Source: Paraburkholderia rhizosphaerae
GTDB taxonomy: Bacteria > Pseudomonadota > Gammaproteobacteria > Burkholderiales > Burkholderiaceae
Assembly (NCBI RefSeq): GCF_004366595.1
Contig: NZ_SORE01000014.1
Coordinates: 62,001 to 126,000 of the forward strand
DNA length: 64,000 bases
Direction: 5' to 3'
The notes beneath the pieces are model-generated. The model searched no databases. It saw nothing but the letters and a program-made list of their open reading frames with translations, and had not been told where the DNA came from. Below are positions 45,199-54,094 of this stretch, piece after piece; position 1 is the stretch's first letter, and every line of letters begins with the position of its first letter. A program made the position numbers and the translations under genes.

Positions 45199-45646
45199 AG
45201 CGCGGAAGGGCCAAGGTAGGAGCGGTTCAGGGAAAACGTGCGCGGCGACATAGGTGGTCGCTTCTTCCACAGCCGCACACAAGCTCACTATGGTGCAACG
45301 TTTTTGAGGAATTTGCACATGTGGAGTGCCGATAGTGGCGAACGGTCGTGCGGACTTCACTGGTGCCGGATGCATCGGACATTCGGGGACGTTGCGCGGT
45401 CTGTTTGCCACCGCTTGATCATTAATTAACTTCGGATAGCAGTTTAAATTCGAAAGTATGTTCCAGATCATATTCGCGCGCCACGCGCCCGCAATAAATA
45501 CATTCACGCTAAATAACATAAAAATTCTTGAATTTATGAGATCGTTAACATTGCCAATATTCTCCTATAAACCTACAGTGAATGTACCGCTCGATCGCCA
45601 GCCGCGATCCGTTGACAAACACATTCGATCTTATCCAGGTGAAGCC
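45199..45646. other. Intergenic region at the start of the AT-rich island
   Basis: 448 nt. Composition changes sharply near 45415, where runs such as TTAATTAA, TTTAAATT and TGAATTTATG appear, so the island edge is near there. A CTATAAAC box near 45565 could be the -10 of the rightward gene. No direct repeats marking an integration site were found at this end. Confidence 0.4.
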
Positions 45647-48208
45647 ATGAAATGGACCGTCAACCCGCAAAACAATATCGAAGAAACCGTCTGGGATAAT
45701 TTTGGCAGCATCAGTAATCTTGGGATAAAGTTCACATACGATACAAATAATGTGACCACTGGTTTCTTAACGGCTGACGGCAAAAGCCAATTGAGCATCA
45801 CCGTTTCGGCAAAATTCCTCGACAAAAACAACCAGCCGATGACCGGGTTTTCGGGGCAGGATCTGGCCGATGCGTTGTCTCTTGTCTATAACGACGATCA
45901 AACTCCGGTTTCACAAACCGATGAGTCGACAATGGCCACCACCGGCAATCCGCTCGCCTATCAGTGGAACGGTGAATATTCGATAGACAGTGGCACGGGG
46001 GTATCTCAAATCCTCTTTCTGGTGTCCGCTCCGTCGAGTCAGACTGGCATTAATAAAGATATTGCTGCAATGTTCGTGCAGCCGGGCACCTCGGCTTCCC
46101 CAACTGTCAGCAGTGGGCATCTGACGATTTGCCCGAAAGCGGATGCATTCGAAGATCTGGGGAAAATCAGCAATCTGACGATTTCTTTCGATGCCTATCC
46201 GACTTCGACGAGCAGGCAAATCCAGGCCGACGGTAGTACTCAGATCGCGGTGACGCTGTCCGTCACATGTCTTGATGCGTCGGGAAATCCGCTGTATCAA
46301 ATACTCCCGGACAATTTGCCGGGCGTGCTCGACCTGATTTACTACGATTCAGGTACGGAACTCACATGGACTGAAAATCCGTCGCCCGATATCCAGGGAA
46401 ATCCACTTTTCTATACGAGCCATGCTGCGAGTCAGACAAGTGCGAGCAAGGATGTCGATAAGCTCCCGGTTGGCAACATCGGCGGCAGTTCAGACGGCAC
46501 TTGCTATATTACTTATTATGTGTCTGCACCGGCTAGCGCTGACGGCACAACCAGCCAGATCGCTGCAAAATTCAGCGCTCATGGCGTGACGTCCACTACG
46601 CAAAGCGGATCCGCTTATGATAAGGCGTTGACAATCGTTGCGATCAGTAGTGCCTGGTGGAATCTGAAAGACGTAACGAAGCTCTCCATTTCCTTTACGG
46701 ATTATTCCTCTTCGAAAGACAAAACGATAAAGGCGGATGGCCTATATCAAATTGCTGTTACCTTTTCGATTACCTGTACCGACCAGGATGGACAACCGCT
46801 CACTGGTCCCACGAACAATGATCTTTTTGGCCCAGCCTCCTTGATTTACTATGACCAGGGGAACGAATTGCAATGGACCAGTAGCCTTACGTCCAGTACC
46901 CCCGGTAATCCGCTCACATACACCAGCACGCCATCCAGCGAATATAACCCGCCTCAGATCAAGCGACGGACAACAACCGCAGGCGACGGGCAGCCTGGTA
47001 CATACTCGGCCACCTTCTACGTTTCGGCGCCGGCGGCATCAGATGGAACAAAATCGGTGATAGCCGGGAAGTTCACAGTTGGTGGGCAGACATATACGAC
47101 TCAAGCTGGCTCTGCTTTCGATTGCTCATTAACGATAACAGCGAGCGCCGGCGAATGGTGGAATTTAGGCAGTTTAACTGGTTTAACTTGCATGTTTGAA
47201 GACGACACAGACAGTTCACAATGCGCGATATACGCAAACGGCCTCAACCAGGTCGGTGTTGTCGTCGACGTGAAATGTAATGACACCGACGGACTTCCAT
47301 TGACCGGGATATCAAATCAGGCGTTGCTCGATGCAATTTCCCTTGTCTACGATTCGGACGGGATGCCGCTTAACTCCGCCAGTGACCGAGGCCTGGGTTA
47401 CACGACTACCAGGAACGACTACGCCGTTGCGAGATTCGACGTTTCAGCGAGTGCAAGAAAACTAACAGTACGTCCATCGGACAATGCCCCAGGCGAGTAT
47501 TCCGTTATTTATTATGTGTTCAATACCGACCCGATGGACAGCACAACCATAACGATTGCCGCTCAATTTGAGGCCGGATCCATTAATCAAACAACACGAT
47601 CGAATAGTGGGTCATTCGCTAAAACGTTGAATATTGCCGTTGACCCGCCTAGAATCTATAGCGCCAGCGATTTTCAAATGAAATATCTTGATGGCGCCGA
47701 TCAAGGGGGAAATATCGATTTCCAAACAAAGACCGGTGTATCTTACACTGTTAAATATTATTACCTCTGCCCCGCCAGCTCGGATTCCAATGCCGTTTTA
47801 ATTAAAAGTGCTAGCGTGCGGTGCACCGCGCCGGCAAACGGTCCGGACTATAACGTGATGGGAATCAACGATGATCAGATGGATCATCTGGACAATGCAT
47901 TTTGTTTTGGCGGAAATTATCCGGGAAATGTCCACGCACAGGCATGGTTTTTGACATTAAATGACGGGACACACTCTGATCCTTTTTGGCCGGCATCGAA
48001 CGATTGTATCGACGTATCGTCCGATCAGACGGATGGACCAGCATTCTATACATTACATGCACCAACCAATGCCGACTATTATGACGCAGGCGATTCCGGC
48101 TACTGGGTTGCAACGGTGAATTTTTATGATCAATACGGCAACACGGGATTGGTCTGGGTTTGCACACAAAATAATGTCACAAGCTTTTTTGTCATGGATC
48201 CAAATTAG
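45647..48208 (+). CDS. Large repeat protein with about five ~165-residue Ig/Big-like units
   Basis: 853 residues from the ATG at 45647, which has AGGTGA at good spacing. The frame is open upstream to 45458, but that part has no start signal. No signal peptide or membrane segment. Units begin near residues 15 (VWDNFGSISNLGIKF), 166 (AFEDLGKISNLTISF), 336 (WWNLKDVTKLSISF), 503 (WWNLGSLTGLTCMF) and 668 (IYSASDFQMKY). Units 1-4 share a core of the form ADG-x-x-Q-(I/V)-x-V-T-(L/F)-x-(I/V), then TDxxGxPLTG, and -L-I/V-Y-(Y/D)-D. Beta-sandwich repeats like bacterial Ig-like domains are probable. It is AT-rich and lies 27 nt upstream of the Rhs gene, so the two form an operon. Function unknown. Confidence 0.8.
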   Translation: MKWTVNPQNNIEETVWDNFGSISNLGIKFTYDTNNVTTGFLTADGKSQLSITVSAKFLDKNNQPMTGFSGQDLADALSLVYNDDQTPVSQTDESTMATTGNPLAYQWNGEYSIDSGTGVSQILFLVSAPSSQTGINKDIAAMFVQPGTSASPTVSSGHLTICPKADAFEDLGKISNLTISFDAYPTSTSRQIQADGSTQIAVTLSVTCLDASGNPLYQILPDNLPGVLDLIYYDSGTELTWTENPSPDIQGNPLFYTSHAASQTSASKDVDKLPVGNIGGSSDGTCYITYYVSAPASADGTTSQIAAKFSAHGVTSTTQSGSAYDKALTIVAISSAWWNLKDVTKLSISFTDYSSSKDKTIKADGLYQIAVTFSITCTDQDGQPLTGPTNNDLFGPASLIYYDQGNELQWTSSLTSSTPGNPLTYTSTPSSEYNPPQIKRRTTTAGDGQPGTYSATFYVSAPAASDGTKSVIAGKFTVGGQTYTTQAGSAFDCSLTITASAGEWWNLGSLTGLTCMFEDDTDSSQCAIYANGLNQVGVVVDVKCNDTDGLPLTGISNQALLDAISLVYDSDGMPLNSASDRGLGYTTTRNDYAVARFDVSASARKLTVRPSDNAPGEYSVIYYVFNTDPMDSTTITIAAQFEAGSINQTTRSNSGSFAKTLNIAVDPPRIYSASDFQMKYLDGADQGGNIDFQTKTGVSYTVKYYYLCPASSDSNAVLIKSASVRCTAPANGPDYNVMGINDDQMDHLDNAFCFGGNYPGNVHAQAWFLTLNDGTHSDPFWPASNDCIDVSSDQTDGPAFYTLHAPTNADYYDAGDSGYWVATVNFYDQYGNTGLVWVCTQNNVTSFFVMDPN

Positions 48209-48235
48209 GTCACTTCTTATCAGAATGGAATAGAA

Positions 48236-51200
48236 ATGCCCTCCACTTTCTTCAGCCAGGCCGGCTCAAATTTCCATAATCCTGCAAGTGGCAACGTCAA
48301 TGCCCGGACTGGGCAATTTACTGCCAAACTGAATATTGCGGATCTGACAGGAAATAATGCCATGGGCCCCAAGCTATCTTTGGCGATCCAGTATGCTCCA
48401 TTCAACCCCGACAATTCATCTGCACTGGGAATTGGCTGCGCACTCGGCCTTTCCTCCTATGACCGATTAAATCATCTGTTGACGACAAGCACCGGCGAAC
48501 AATACAAAACAATAGAATCTGGTGATGGATTGTCGGTCAGCATCAAGCAGAAAAACGCCGAGAATTTTTCTTTTATTAAAATATCGAACACCGAATATCA
48601 CTACATCAAGAAATCAGGTGAAGTCGAAATCTTGAGTTCCATCGGGATGTCACCCGATTATTTTGTCCCGATTCAAATCATAACGCCTGTTGGCTATCAG
48701 TTAAATCTGTCATGGCAAACCAATGCAGGACAAAACCAGCTTGTCTGGGTTAAGGACGAAAAAAACCTGCTCTGCGAATTCACATACGATCCCGCCTGCA
48801 GTATCAGAATTTACCCTGATACATCGGAGGAGTATCAGATTTCGATCGGAACACAAAACAACTATCTGACTTCGTACCAAATCTCGGCCGGCTCGGACAT
48901 TTATACGTGGAACCTGGAATACACTACCGTGGGCGGTGAAATGTTGCTGACGCGTATCACTGACCCGTCGGGATATGTGGAGTCCGCCAGCTATAAAGAC
49001 GCCGTGATGCAGTTTCCTCCGAGCGCAAATATGCCTGCATTGCCAGCCGTAGTGCAATACATTCAGTCCCCGGGAATGTCTCAACCCGACACGACGACCA
49101 CATACGCCTATAGCAGCTATAACTATCTGGGTTTCGGGATTGCAAACTCATGGGATGCAGAACAGGACAACTGTAGCACTGTACTGAGCGACACCGTTTT
49201 CTATACAAGTACCGAAACCGTATCGGACGGCAGTGAGAACACGAAAACCACGACTCGCAAATTCAACAATTATCACATGCTGGTTACTGAAACGATCGAG
49301 ACGGGTTCAAGTACGCGAGAAACCAACTTTTTATACTATGCACAGCCGGGCCTGGAATATGAAGATCAACCGCCGCAATTTCAGCAACCGACCACGCGGA
49401 CGATGGTCTGGACTGAGGGTGGTATGTCGCGAACAGAAACGGTGGACACGACCTACGATGAACACGGAAACCGGTTGACAAAACACACGACCGGCAAGGA
49501 ATCGATCGAATGGACGTACTATCCCGCCGCAGGCGAGCCAGACGACGAATACACTGGTTGCCCGCCCGATCCGTACGGCTTCGTTACCAACCTGAAGACC
49601 AGAACGGTTACTCCCGTCGCATCGGACCTCAATGATTTCTCGTGCAAACAGGCGCAATTCAAGTACACAAGCGTCGACACGCGTTCGGGCAGCCCCGCAG
49701 CGACTTGCGCTCTACTGTGCATGACGACAGGTTTCCGCGACGACAGCAAGGTGCAATCGAACGGCATTACATACGAAACAGCGGATGCGGACAACTACGG
49801 CCGTGTCGCGAGTGTGACCAATACACTAATCGATGACACCCCCGGTTACACCCTTTCGCTTACGTACGAAATCGAATCGGACGTGCTGAAACAGACCGCC
49901 ACACTGACGGGGTATGACAAAACCATGAAAACAAAGTCAACCAGCCATTCGCGGTTAAGTAATAAACTGTTGTCCGAGCAGGACAACCTGGGGAACGATA
50001 CTGAATATACTTATGACCCGCTAGGCCGGCTCGTGTCCCGGGTTCTCAATCCGGGCACGCCATACGAGAATCAGATTTCTGTTTCATACGAAATCAAGCG
50101 CGATGACCCGGGTGACGAAAGCAAGGTAACCGACGTTATAACGACATATACAGATTCATCCGGCAACGTACAACAGATCCATTACGACGGACGACATCGC
50201 CCGATCCGTTTGTGCCAAAACTCGATTGATTCCGGTCAAAACAGTAATTTTTTTGATATCGCCGTCATCAACTACAACGCATTCGGCCACCCGGCAAACC
50301 TGACAACCACGGATTACCCCGATCCATTAAACACCGGCACGGTTTACCAGAAACAAATGGTTTTTCTGTACGACGACTGGGGCGCTCGAAAGGGAATCCA
50401 ATATGACAGCGGACAAACAAAGTATGAAATCTATGACCCGGTCGCACTGACCCAGACCGAGCAGATTACCGATAATACGGGAACGCCGCTGGTCGGATCC
50501 CAGATCACCACATTCGACGTAAACAGGAATCCACTCAAGGTTGAAAGAAAGGATTTGGACCAGGGAACCGTCGGCACAACGACCTATGTGTATGACGGCG
50601 CCGGGCGGCAGCGCCAGATGACGGATGAGTTAGGCCATAGCACCGGGTACGACTATGACGAGTTCGATCGGGTGAGCAAACAGACCGCACCCGACGGCAC
50701 AGTGATAGAGAAAACATACGACACCCACTCGACAGAATCTCTGATCGCGAGCATCAAGGTCAGCCAGTCCGCCAATCAGGTCGATCTGGGAACCCAGACA
50801 TTCGATGGACTCGGCCGCACGACGCAAACACAGACCGGCGGCCGCACTGAGATTCGCTCTTATAGCGGTGGCAGTGATGACCCTGCAACCGTCACCGACA
50901 ACGCGGGCATCACGCTTTCCTACAGCTACGTTTCACAACTGCAAAATGCGATTAGCCATGTGGGCGACGGACAATCGTTTGCTCAGGACTTCACGTACGA
51001 AGCCAGGACAGGACGCCCAATCGACGCGAACGAAACCGGCAGTCTTTTCCGCTCATCGCAATGGACCCCCGCTGGCCGTCTCTCTGCCGAGCAGTTCACC
51101 TGGAAGAGTGACCCGCCACGTGAAGCCAACTACGGTTGGACGCTGCAGGGCAAGATTCTCTCCTACACGGACGTCTCGGGCGACGTTCAACAAATCTCGT

Positions 51201-52048
51201 ACGATGCGTACGGCCGGCTATCGAAAATCGCCGACAGTGCTGTCTCTGTCGCGTTCGCCTATGATTCCGCTGGGCGCCTGTACACGCAGAAAGCGACAGA
51301 CTCGAGTTCAGGCGCATCGCTTACGACGCAGCTGACGTACGACGACCTGGGCCGGGAGATCACTCGCGAACTCGCCCCAAGCGGTGGCGCGCCGATCGTG
51401 ACGATCACGAGCACGTACTACGCGAACGACCAATTGCAGTCACGCAAGACAGTGCGAGGAAGCGAAGTTCTGAGAGACGAGCAGTACGAATACGATAGTC
51501 GCAATCGCCTGGTCAACTATTCGTGCTCGACTGGGAGCCAGCCTCCGGTCGACGGCTACGGTCAGGCGATCGCGTCGCAAAGCTTCACTTACGACATGCT
51601 CGACAACATCACGCAATGCGTGACGGCGATGGCGCAGAACGCCGGGGACCAGGACACGGCGACCTTCCATTACGACAATGCGTCCGACCCGACGCAATTG
51701 ACATCGGTGACGCACGCTGGAAACAGTGCCTACCCGTCCAGTATCGCTCTCTCATACGACGCGAATGGTCGCATGAGCAAAGATGAAAAGAGCCGGACGC
51801 TGAGCTACGACAAAGCCGGGCGGCTCGCTTCGGTTACTTCGCCAGATGGGTCGACCGCCGAGTACCACTATGACGCAAACGACATGCTGGCGGCGCAGAT
51901 ACTCAACGGAAGCGACCTACGGCAGCTGTACTACCGTGGGCAAACGCTCGTGGACGAGGTGCGGGCAGCGCAAAACCAGGTGAGCCGATTTATCCGGACC
52001 GCCAATGGATGCGCCGCGGTCAGCGACGGGACGATGCCTTCGTCATGA
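48236..52048 (+). CDS. Rhs/YD-repeat protein, N-terminal and core part (split gene, first segment)
   Basis: 1270 residues. The N-terminus (SGNVNARTGQFTAKLNIADL, then GPKLSLAIQYAPFN) matches the TccC/SpvB-neighbour style of Rhs proteins that lack a PAAR domain and a signal peptide. From about 560, dozens of YD repeats follow, such as EYTYDPLGRLVSRVL, TGYDYDEFDRVSKQT and ISYDAYGRLSKIAD; these build the hollow beta-cocoon shell. It ends at TGA 52046-52048 after FIRTANGCAAVSDGTMPSS, in the middle of the conserved Rhs core. The remainder of the core lies in the same frame at 52121-53146. Start codon has no strong SD. See the split-gene finding. Confidence 0.88.
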   Translation: MPSTFFSQAGSNFHNPASGNVNARTGQFTAKLNIADLTGNNAMGPKLSLAIQYAPFNPDNSSALGIGCALGLSSYDRLNHLLTTSTGEQYKTIESGDGLSVSIKQKNAENFSFIKISNTEYHYIKKSGEVEILSSIGMSPDYFVPIQIITPVGYQLNLSWQTNAGQNQLVWVKDEKNLLCEFTYDPACSIRIYPDTSEEYQISIGTQNNYLTSYQISAGSDIYTWNLEYTTVGGEMLLTRITDPSGYVESASYKDAVMQFPPSANMPALPAVVQYIQSPGMSQPDTTTTYAYSSYNYLGFGIANSWDAEQDNCSTVLSDTVFYTSTETVSDGSENTKTTTRKFNNYHMLVTETIETGSSTRETNFLYYAQPGLEYEDQPPQFQQPTTRTMVWTEGGMSRTETVDTTYDEHGNRLTKHTTGKESIEWTYYPAAGEPDDEYTGCPPDPYGFVTNLKTRTVTPVASDLNDFSCKQAQFKYTSVDTRSGSPAATCALLCMTTGFRDDSKVQSNGITYETADADNYGRVASVTNTLIDDTPGYTLSLTYEIESDVLKQTATLTGYDKTMKTKSTSHSRLSNKLLSEQDNLGNDTEYTYDPLGRLVSRVLNPGTPYENQISVSYEIKRDDPGDESKVTDVITTYTDSSGNVQQIHYDGRHRPIRLCQNSIDSGQNSNFFDIAVINYNAFGHPANLTTTDYPDPLNTGTVYQKQMVFLYDDWGARKGIQYDSGQTKYEIYDPVALTQTEQITDNTGTPLVGSQITTFDVNRNPLKVERKDLDQGTVGTTTYVYDGAGRQRQMTDELGHSTGYDYDEFDRVSKQTAPDGTVIEKTYDTHSTESLIASIKVSQSANQVDLGTQTFDGLGRTTQTQTGGRTEIRSYSGGSDDPATVTDNAGITLSYSYVSQLQNAISHVGDGQSFAQDFTYEARTGRPIDANETGSLFRSSQWTPAGRLSAEQFTWKSDPPREANYGWTLQGKILSYTDVSGDVQQISYDAYGRLSKIADSAVSVAFAYDSAGRLYTQKATDSSSGASLTTQLTYDDLGREITRELAPSGGAPIVTITSTYYANDQLQSRKTVRGSEVLRDEQYEYDSRNRLVNYSCSTGSQPPVDGYGQAIASQSFTYDMLDNITQCVTAMAQNAGDQDTATFHYDNASDPTQLTSVTHAGNSAYPSSIALSYDANGRMSKDEKSRTLSYDKAGRLASVTSPDGSTAEYHYDANDMLAAQILNGSDLRQLYYRGQTLVDEVRAAQNQVSRFIRTANGCAAVSDGTMPSS

Positions 52049-52075
52049 GCGTATCGGCAAAACGTCTCGATACGC
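52049..52075 (+). other. Hairpin directly after the Rhs stop codon
   Basis: GCGTATCG (52049-52056) pairs perfectly with CGATACGC (52068-52075) around an 11-nt A-rich loop, starting one base after the TGA. There is no T-run, so it is not an intrinsic terminator. It could pause ribosomes at the stop or affect re-initiation at 52121. Confidence 0.55.
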
Positions 52076-52111
52076 GCCGTCGACCTGGACTGCACATCAA
52101 CCACCAAGTGG

Positions 52112-52123
52112 AGAGGAGCCATG
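52112..52123 (+). promoter_or_regulatory. Internal ribosome binding site and ATG for the second Rhs segment
   Basis: GAGAGGAG lies immediately before CC-ATG at 52121. The aligned purine core is strong but close to the ATG. It would allow separate translation of the Rhs C-terminal part from the same mRNA. Confidence 0.55.
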
Positions 52124-53146
52124 ACGTCATACCTGACGGGTACCGACCGATCCGGAAGCGTGCTGCTGGCGATATCGGCTGGACTATCGCAGGACCTCGC
52201 TTACTCGCCGTTCGGCAGCACCGTGTCGCCGTCTGTGGACGACGTTACCTTGCCCGGCTTCAATGGTGAATGGTGCGACCCGCTGTGGGGGGTCACGCAT
52301 CTCGGAAATGGGTATCGCGCCTATAGCCCGACTTTGATGCGCTTCAGTTGTCCGGACAGCGAAAGTCCGTTCGGAAAGGGGGGTATTAATGCCTACGCGT
52401 ATTGCGGAAGCGACCCTGTCAACAACATCGACCCAAGTGGCCAACAGTGGATCATCGGCGCGTTGATCGGGGCGGTTCGGGCCACAAGACGAGCGCTCAC
52501 GGCGACCGCCGCGACTGCGGGAAAAGCAACCGTTGGTTTTGCGACATCCACTACGGGGCAGCTGGTCGGAATTGGCAGCGGCCTCGTATCGACAGCCATG
52601 AATATTGGCGCCTCACATGCAGACAACCCGAATGCGAAAAAAGCACTCAGCATATTGGGCATTGCTTTCGGCGCAACGACGACTTTGTCAGTCGTTACAA
52701 ACGTCTACTTTGTCTGGAGCCTCCGTAGGCAAGCCAGGGCAGCCGCCAGACGTGCCGCTGCAACCGTTCAACAGCAAGTCAGGGTCAACGTCTACACAGG
52801 CGGTAGGGGCAGCGATATCGAGCTGAACGAAATCAGGCATATCGACAGTCCGCAAGTGAGCATGGACGGCCCGCCTGACTACGCGCCGCAAAGCGTCGAA
52901 ACGCAGACCGAGGCAACGTCGTCAAGGACGGCAGCCACGCAGACCGACGCACCATCGCCATGGGAGACATCGCCCTCGAACACAACTGATACTGACGAAC
53001 AAGCTGAAGCGTCTAGCTCTCCCAATCGCAGTGCTCGCCGCCACTCCTCTCCCGCCGCCTTTTCGCACTTCGATATTCAAAGCGGGCATGAACCGAAAAT
53101 ATCGGGCATCAGAATTATGGAGGATCCTGGATCGACGAGGCTATAA
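52121..53146 (+). CDS. Rhs protein, core end and toxin-like C-terminal domain (split gene, second segment)
   Basis: 341 residues, same frame as the first segment. Residues 1-107 complete the Rhs core: GTDRSGSVLLA, GFNGEW, LGNGYRAYSPTLMRF, GGINAYAY, and NNIDPSG at 101-107, the D-P-x-G border of Rhs core proteins. The variable C-terminus follows. It has hydrophobic segments at about 110-120, 145-165 and 175-200 (AFGATTTLSVVTNVYFVW), then a basic stretch (RRQARAAARRAAA). A polar tail has PPDY at 251-254 and twice TQT(E/D)A. No nuclease, deaminase or ADP-ribosylase motif is seen. The membrane segments suggest a pore-forming or membrane-acting module. No immunity-like gene follows, because the next gene is convergent. 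Confidence 0.82.
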   Translation: MTSYLTGTDRSGSVLLAISAGLSQDLAYSPFGSTVSPSVDDVTLPGFNGEWCDPLWGVTHLGNGYRAYSPTLMRFSCPDSESPFGKGGINAYAYCGSDPVNNIDPSGQQWIIGALIGAVRATRRALTATAATAGKATVGFATSTTGQLVGIGSGLVSTAMNIGASHADNPNAKKALSILGIAFGATTTLSVVTNVYFVWSLRRQARAAARRAAATVQQQVRVNVYTGGRGSDIELNEIRHIDSPQVSMDGPPDYAPQSVETQTEATSSRTAATQTDAPSPWETSPSNTTDTDEQAEASSSPNRSARRHSSPAAFSHFDIQSGHEPKISGIRIMEDPGSTRL

Positions 53147-53155
53147 CGTATTGGA

Positions 53156-54094
53156 CTACGGCTGTGCGATCTTCGTTACCAGTGAGCGCAAATTGCGCGC
53201 AAGCCGGCAGGCGGCAAGATCCCACGCCGCGCATCCAACGGTCTTAAAAGCGCACGCGGCGCGGGCACCGTCGGCGCTGCCATGCCTTGCGGCTAGCGCG
53301 GCGGCAATCCCCGTGACCTTCCCCCACTCCACCCTCGCTTGAATCAAATCCCCCGCCTCATGCTTCGCGCCTGCCGGATCATCGACGAAAACCGTACTGC
53401 CGCGCAGCGTCCGCGGCCCAAGCTCCGCCATATCCGGCCTGAACGCGCCGACACCGACGACGAGCCGCCCTTCTCGCGGCGCTTCGTCATACACCGGAGT
53501 ACGGCTCGTGGTGAGCGTAATCACGAGATCGACCGAATCAGGCACAGGCTCATTGACCATCGGCTGTAATCGCCGCGCCTTTCCCACATGCGCTTCGCAA
53601 AACGCCTGCGCGCGCTCCGGCACACTCCCCCGCACGCGCACCAGCGCATCCGGATACAACTCGCCGATCGCCTCCAGGTGATTCACCGCCTGCATCCCGG
53701 TACCGATCAGCAGCACATCGCGCGGCTCAACACGGCTCAACGTGCGCACACCCAACATCGACATCGCCGCGGTACGACGTCCAGTCACCGTCGGCCCATC
53801 CAGAATAAACAGCATCTCCCCGGTATCGGGCTCAATCGCCATCACCTGCCCATGAATCGTCGGCAGGCCGCGCTCCCGATTACGCGGGCACACATTGACC
53901 AGCTTGTGAATCGCCAGATCACGCGCAGTCGCCGGCATCGACAGCAGCACGCCATCGTCGTTCAGCGGCACGACCAGCCGCTCAGGACTCGTGATGCGCC
54001 CCTCCGCATAGTCGGCAACCGCAGTCGCCAGCGCATCGACCAGCGCCGGATAAGGCGTAAGCCGCGCAGTCGCGGCAGCGTCAAAAATGTCCAT
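53156..54094 (-). CDS. Delta1-pyrroline-2-carboxylate reductase, ornithine cyclodeaminase/mu-crystallin family
   Basis: 312 residues from the ATG at 54094 (GTG at 54097 is an alternative), overlapping the stop of the dehydratase gene. Family features: LPTIHGQVMAIEPDTGEMLF, PTVTGRRTAAMSMLG (R-T-A-A), nucleotide loop VLLIGTGMQAVNHLEA and VGVGAFRPDMAEL. Paired with a trans-3-hydroxyproline dehydratase, it should reduce Pyr2C to L-proline with NAD(P)H, as in the LhpH/LhpI route. Ornithine cyclodeaminase proper is less likely here. The C-terminus is close to the Rhs gene end, which is convergent. Confidence 0.88.
   Translation of the reverse strand: MDIFDAAATARLTPYPALVDALATAVADYAEGRITSPERLVVPLNDDGVLLSMPATARDLAIHKLVNVCPRNRERGLPTIHGQVMAIEPDTGEMLFILDGPTVTGRRTAAMSMLGVRTLSRVEPRDVLLIGTGMQAVNHLEAIGELYPDALVRVRGSVPERAQAFCEAHVGKARRLQPMVNEPVPDSVDLVITLTTSRTPVYDEAPREGRLVVGVGAFRPDMAELGPRTLRGSTVFVDDPAGAKHEAGDLIQARVEWGKVTGIAAALAARHGSADGARAACAFKTVGCAAWDLAACRLARNLRSLVTKIAQP

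Larger units (their letters stand above)
52041..52130 (+). other. 84-nt in-frame segment interrupting the Rhs gene, with 6-bp direct-repeat ends
   Basis: CGTCAT occurs at 52041-52046 and again at 52125-52130, 84 nt (28 codons) apart. Removing one repeat unit would join DGTMPSS directly to YLTGTDRSGSV, restoring a normal Rhs core. The segment brings in the TGA at 52046, 24 open codons, an 8-bp hairpin, and a GAGAGGAG box two bases before the ATG at 52121. It looks like a small insertion or a duplication-flanked cassette, though recoding is not excluded. Confidence 0.7.

Noticed and set aside
52046-52075. TGA followed by a hairpin as a possible selenocysteine (SECIS) site
   Set aside because: The loop lacks the GGUCU-type apical element of bacterial SECIS, Rhs proteins are not selenoproteins, and the joined sequence without the segment reads as a normal Rhs core. 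An insertion or restart is simpler.
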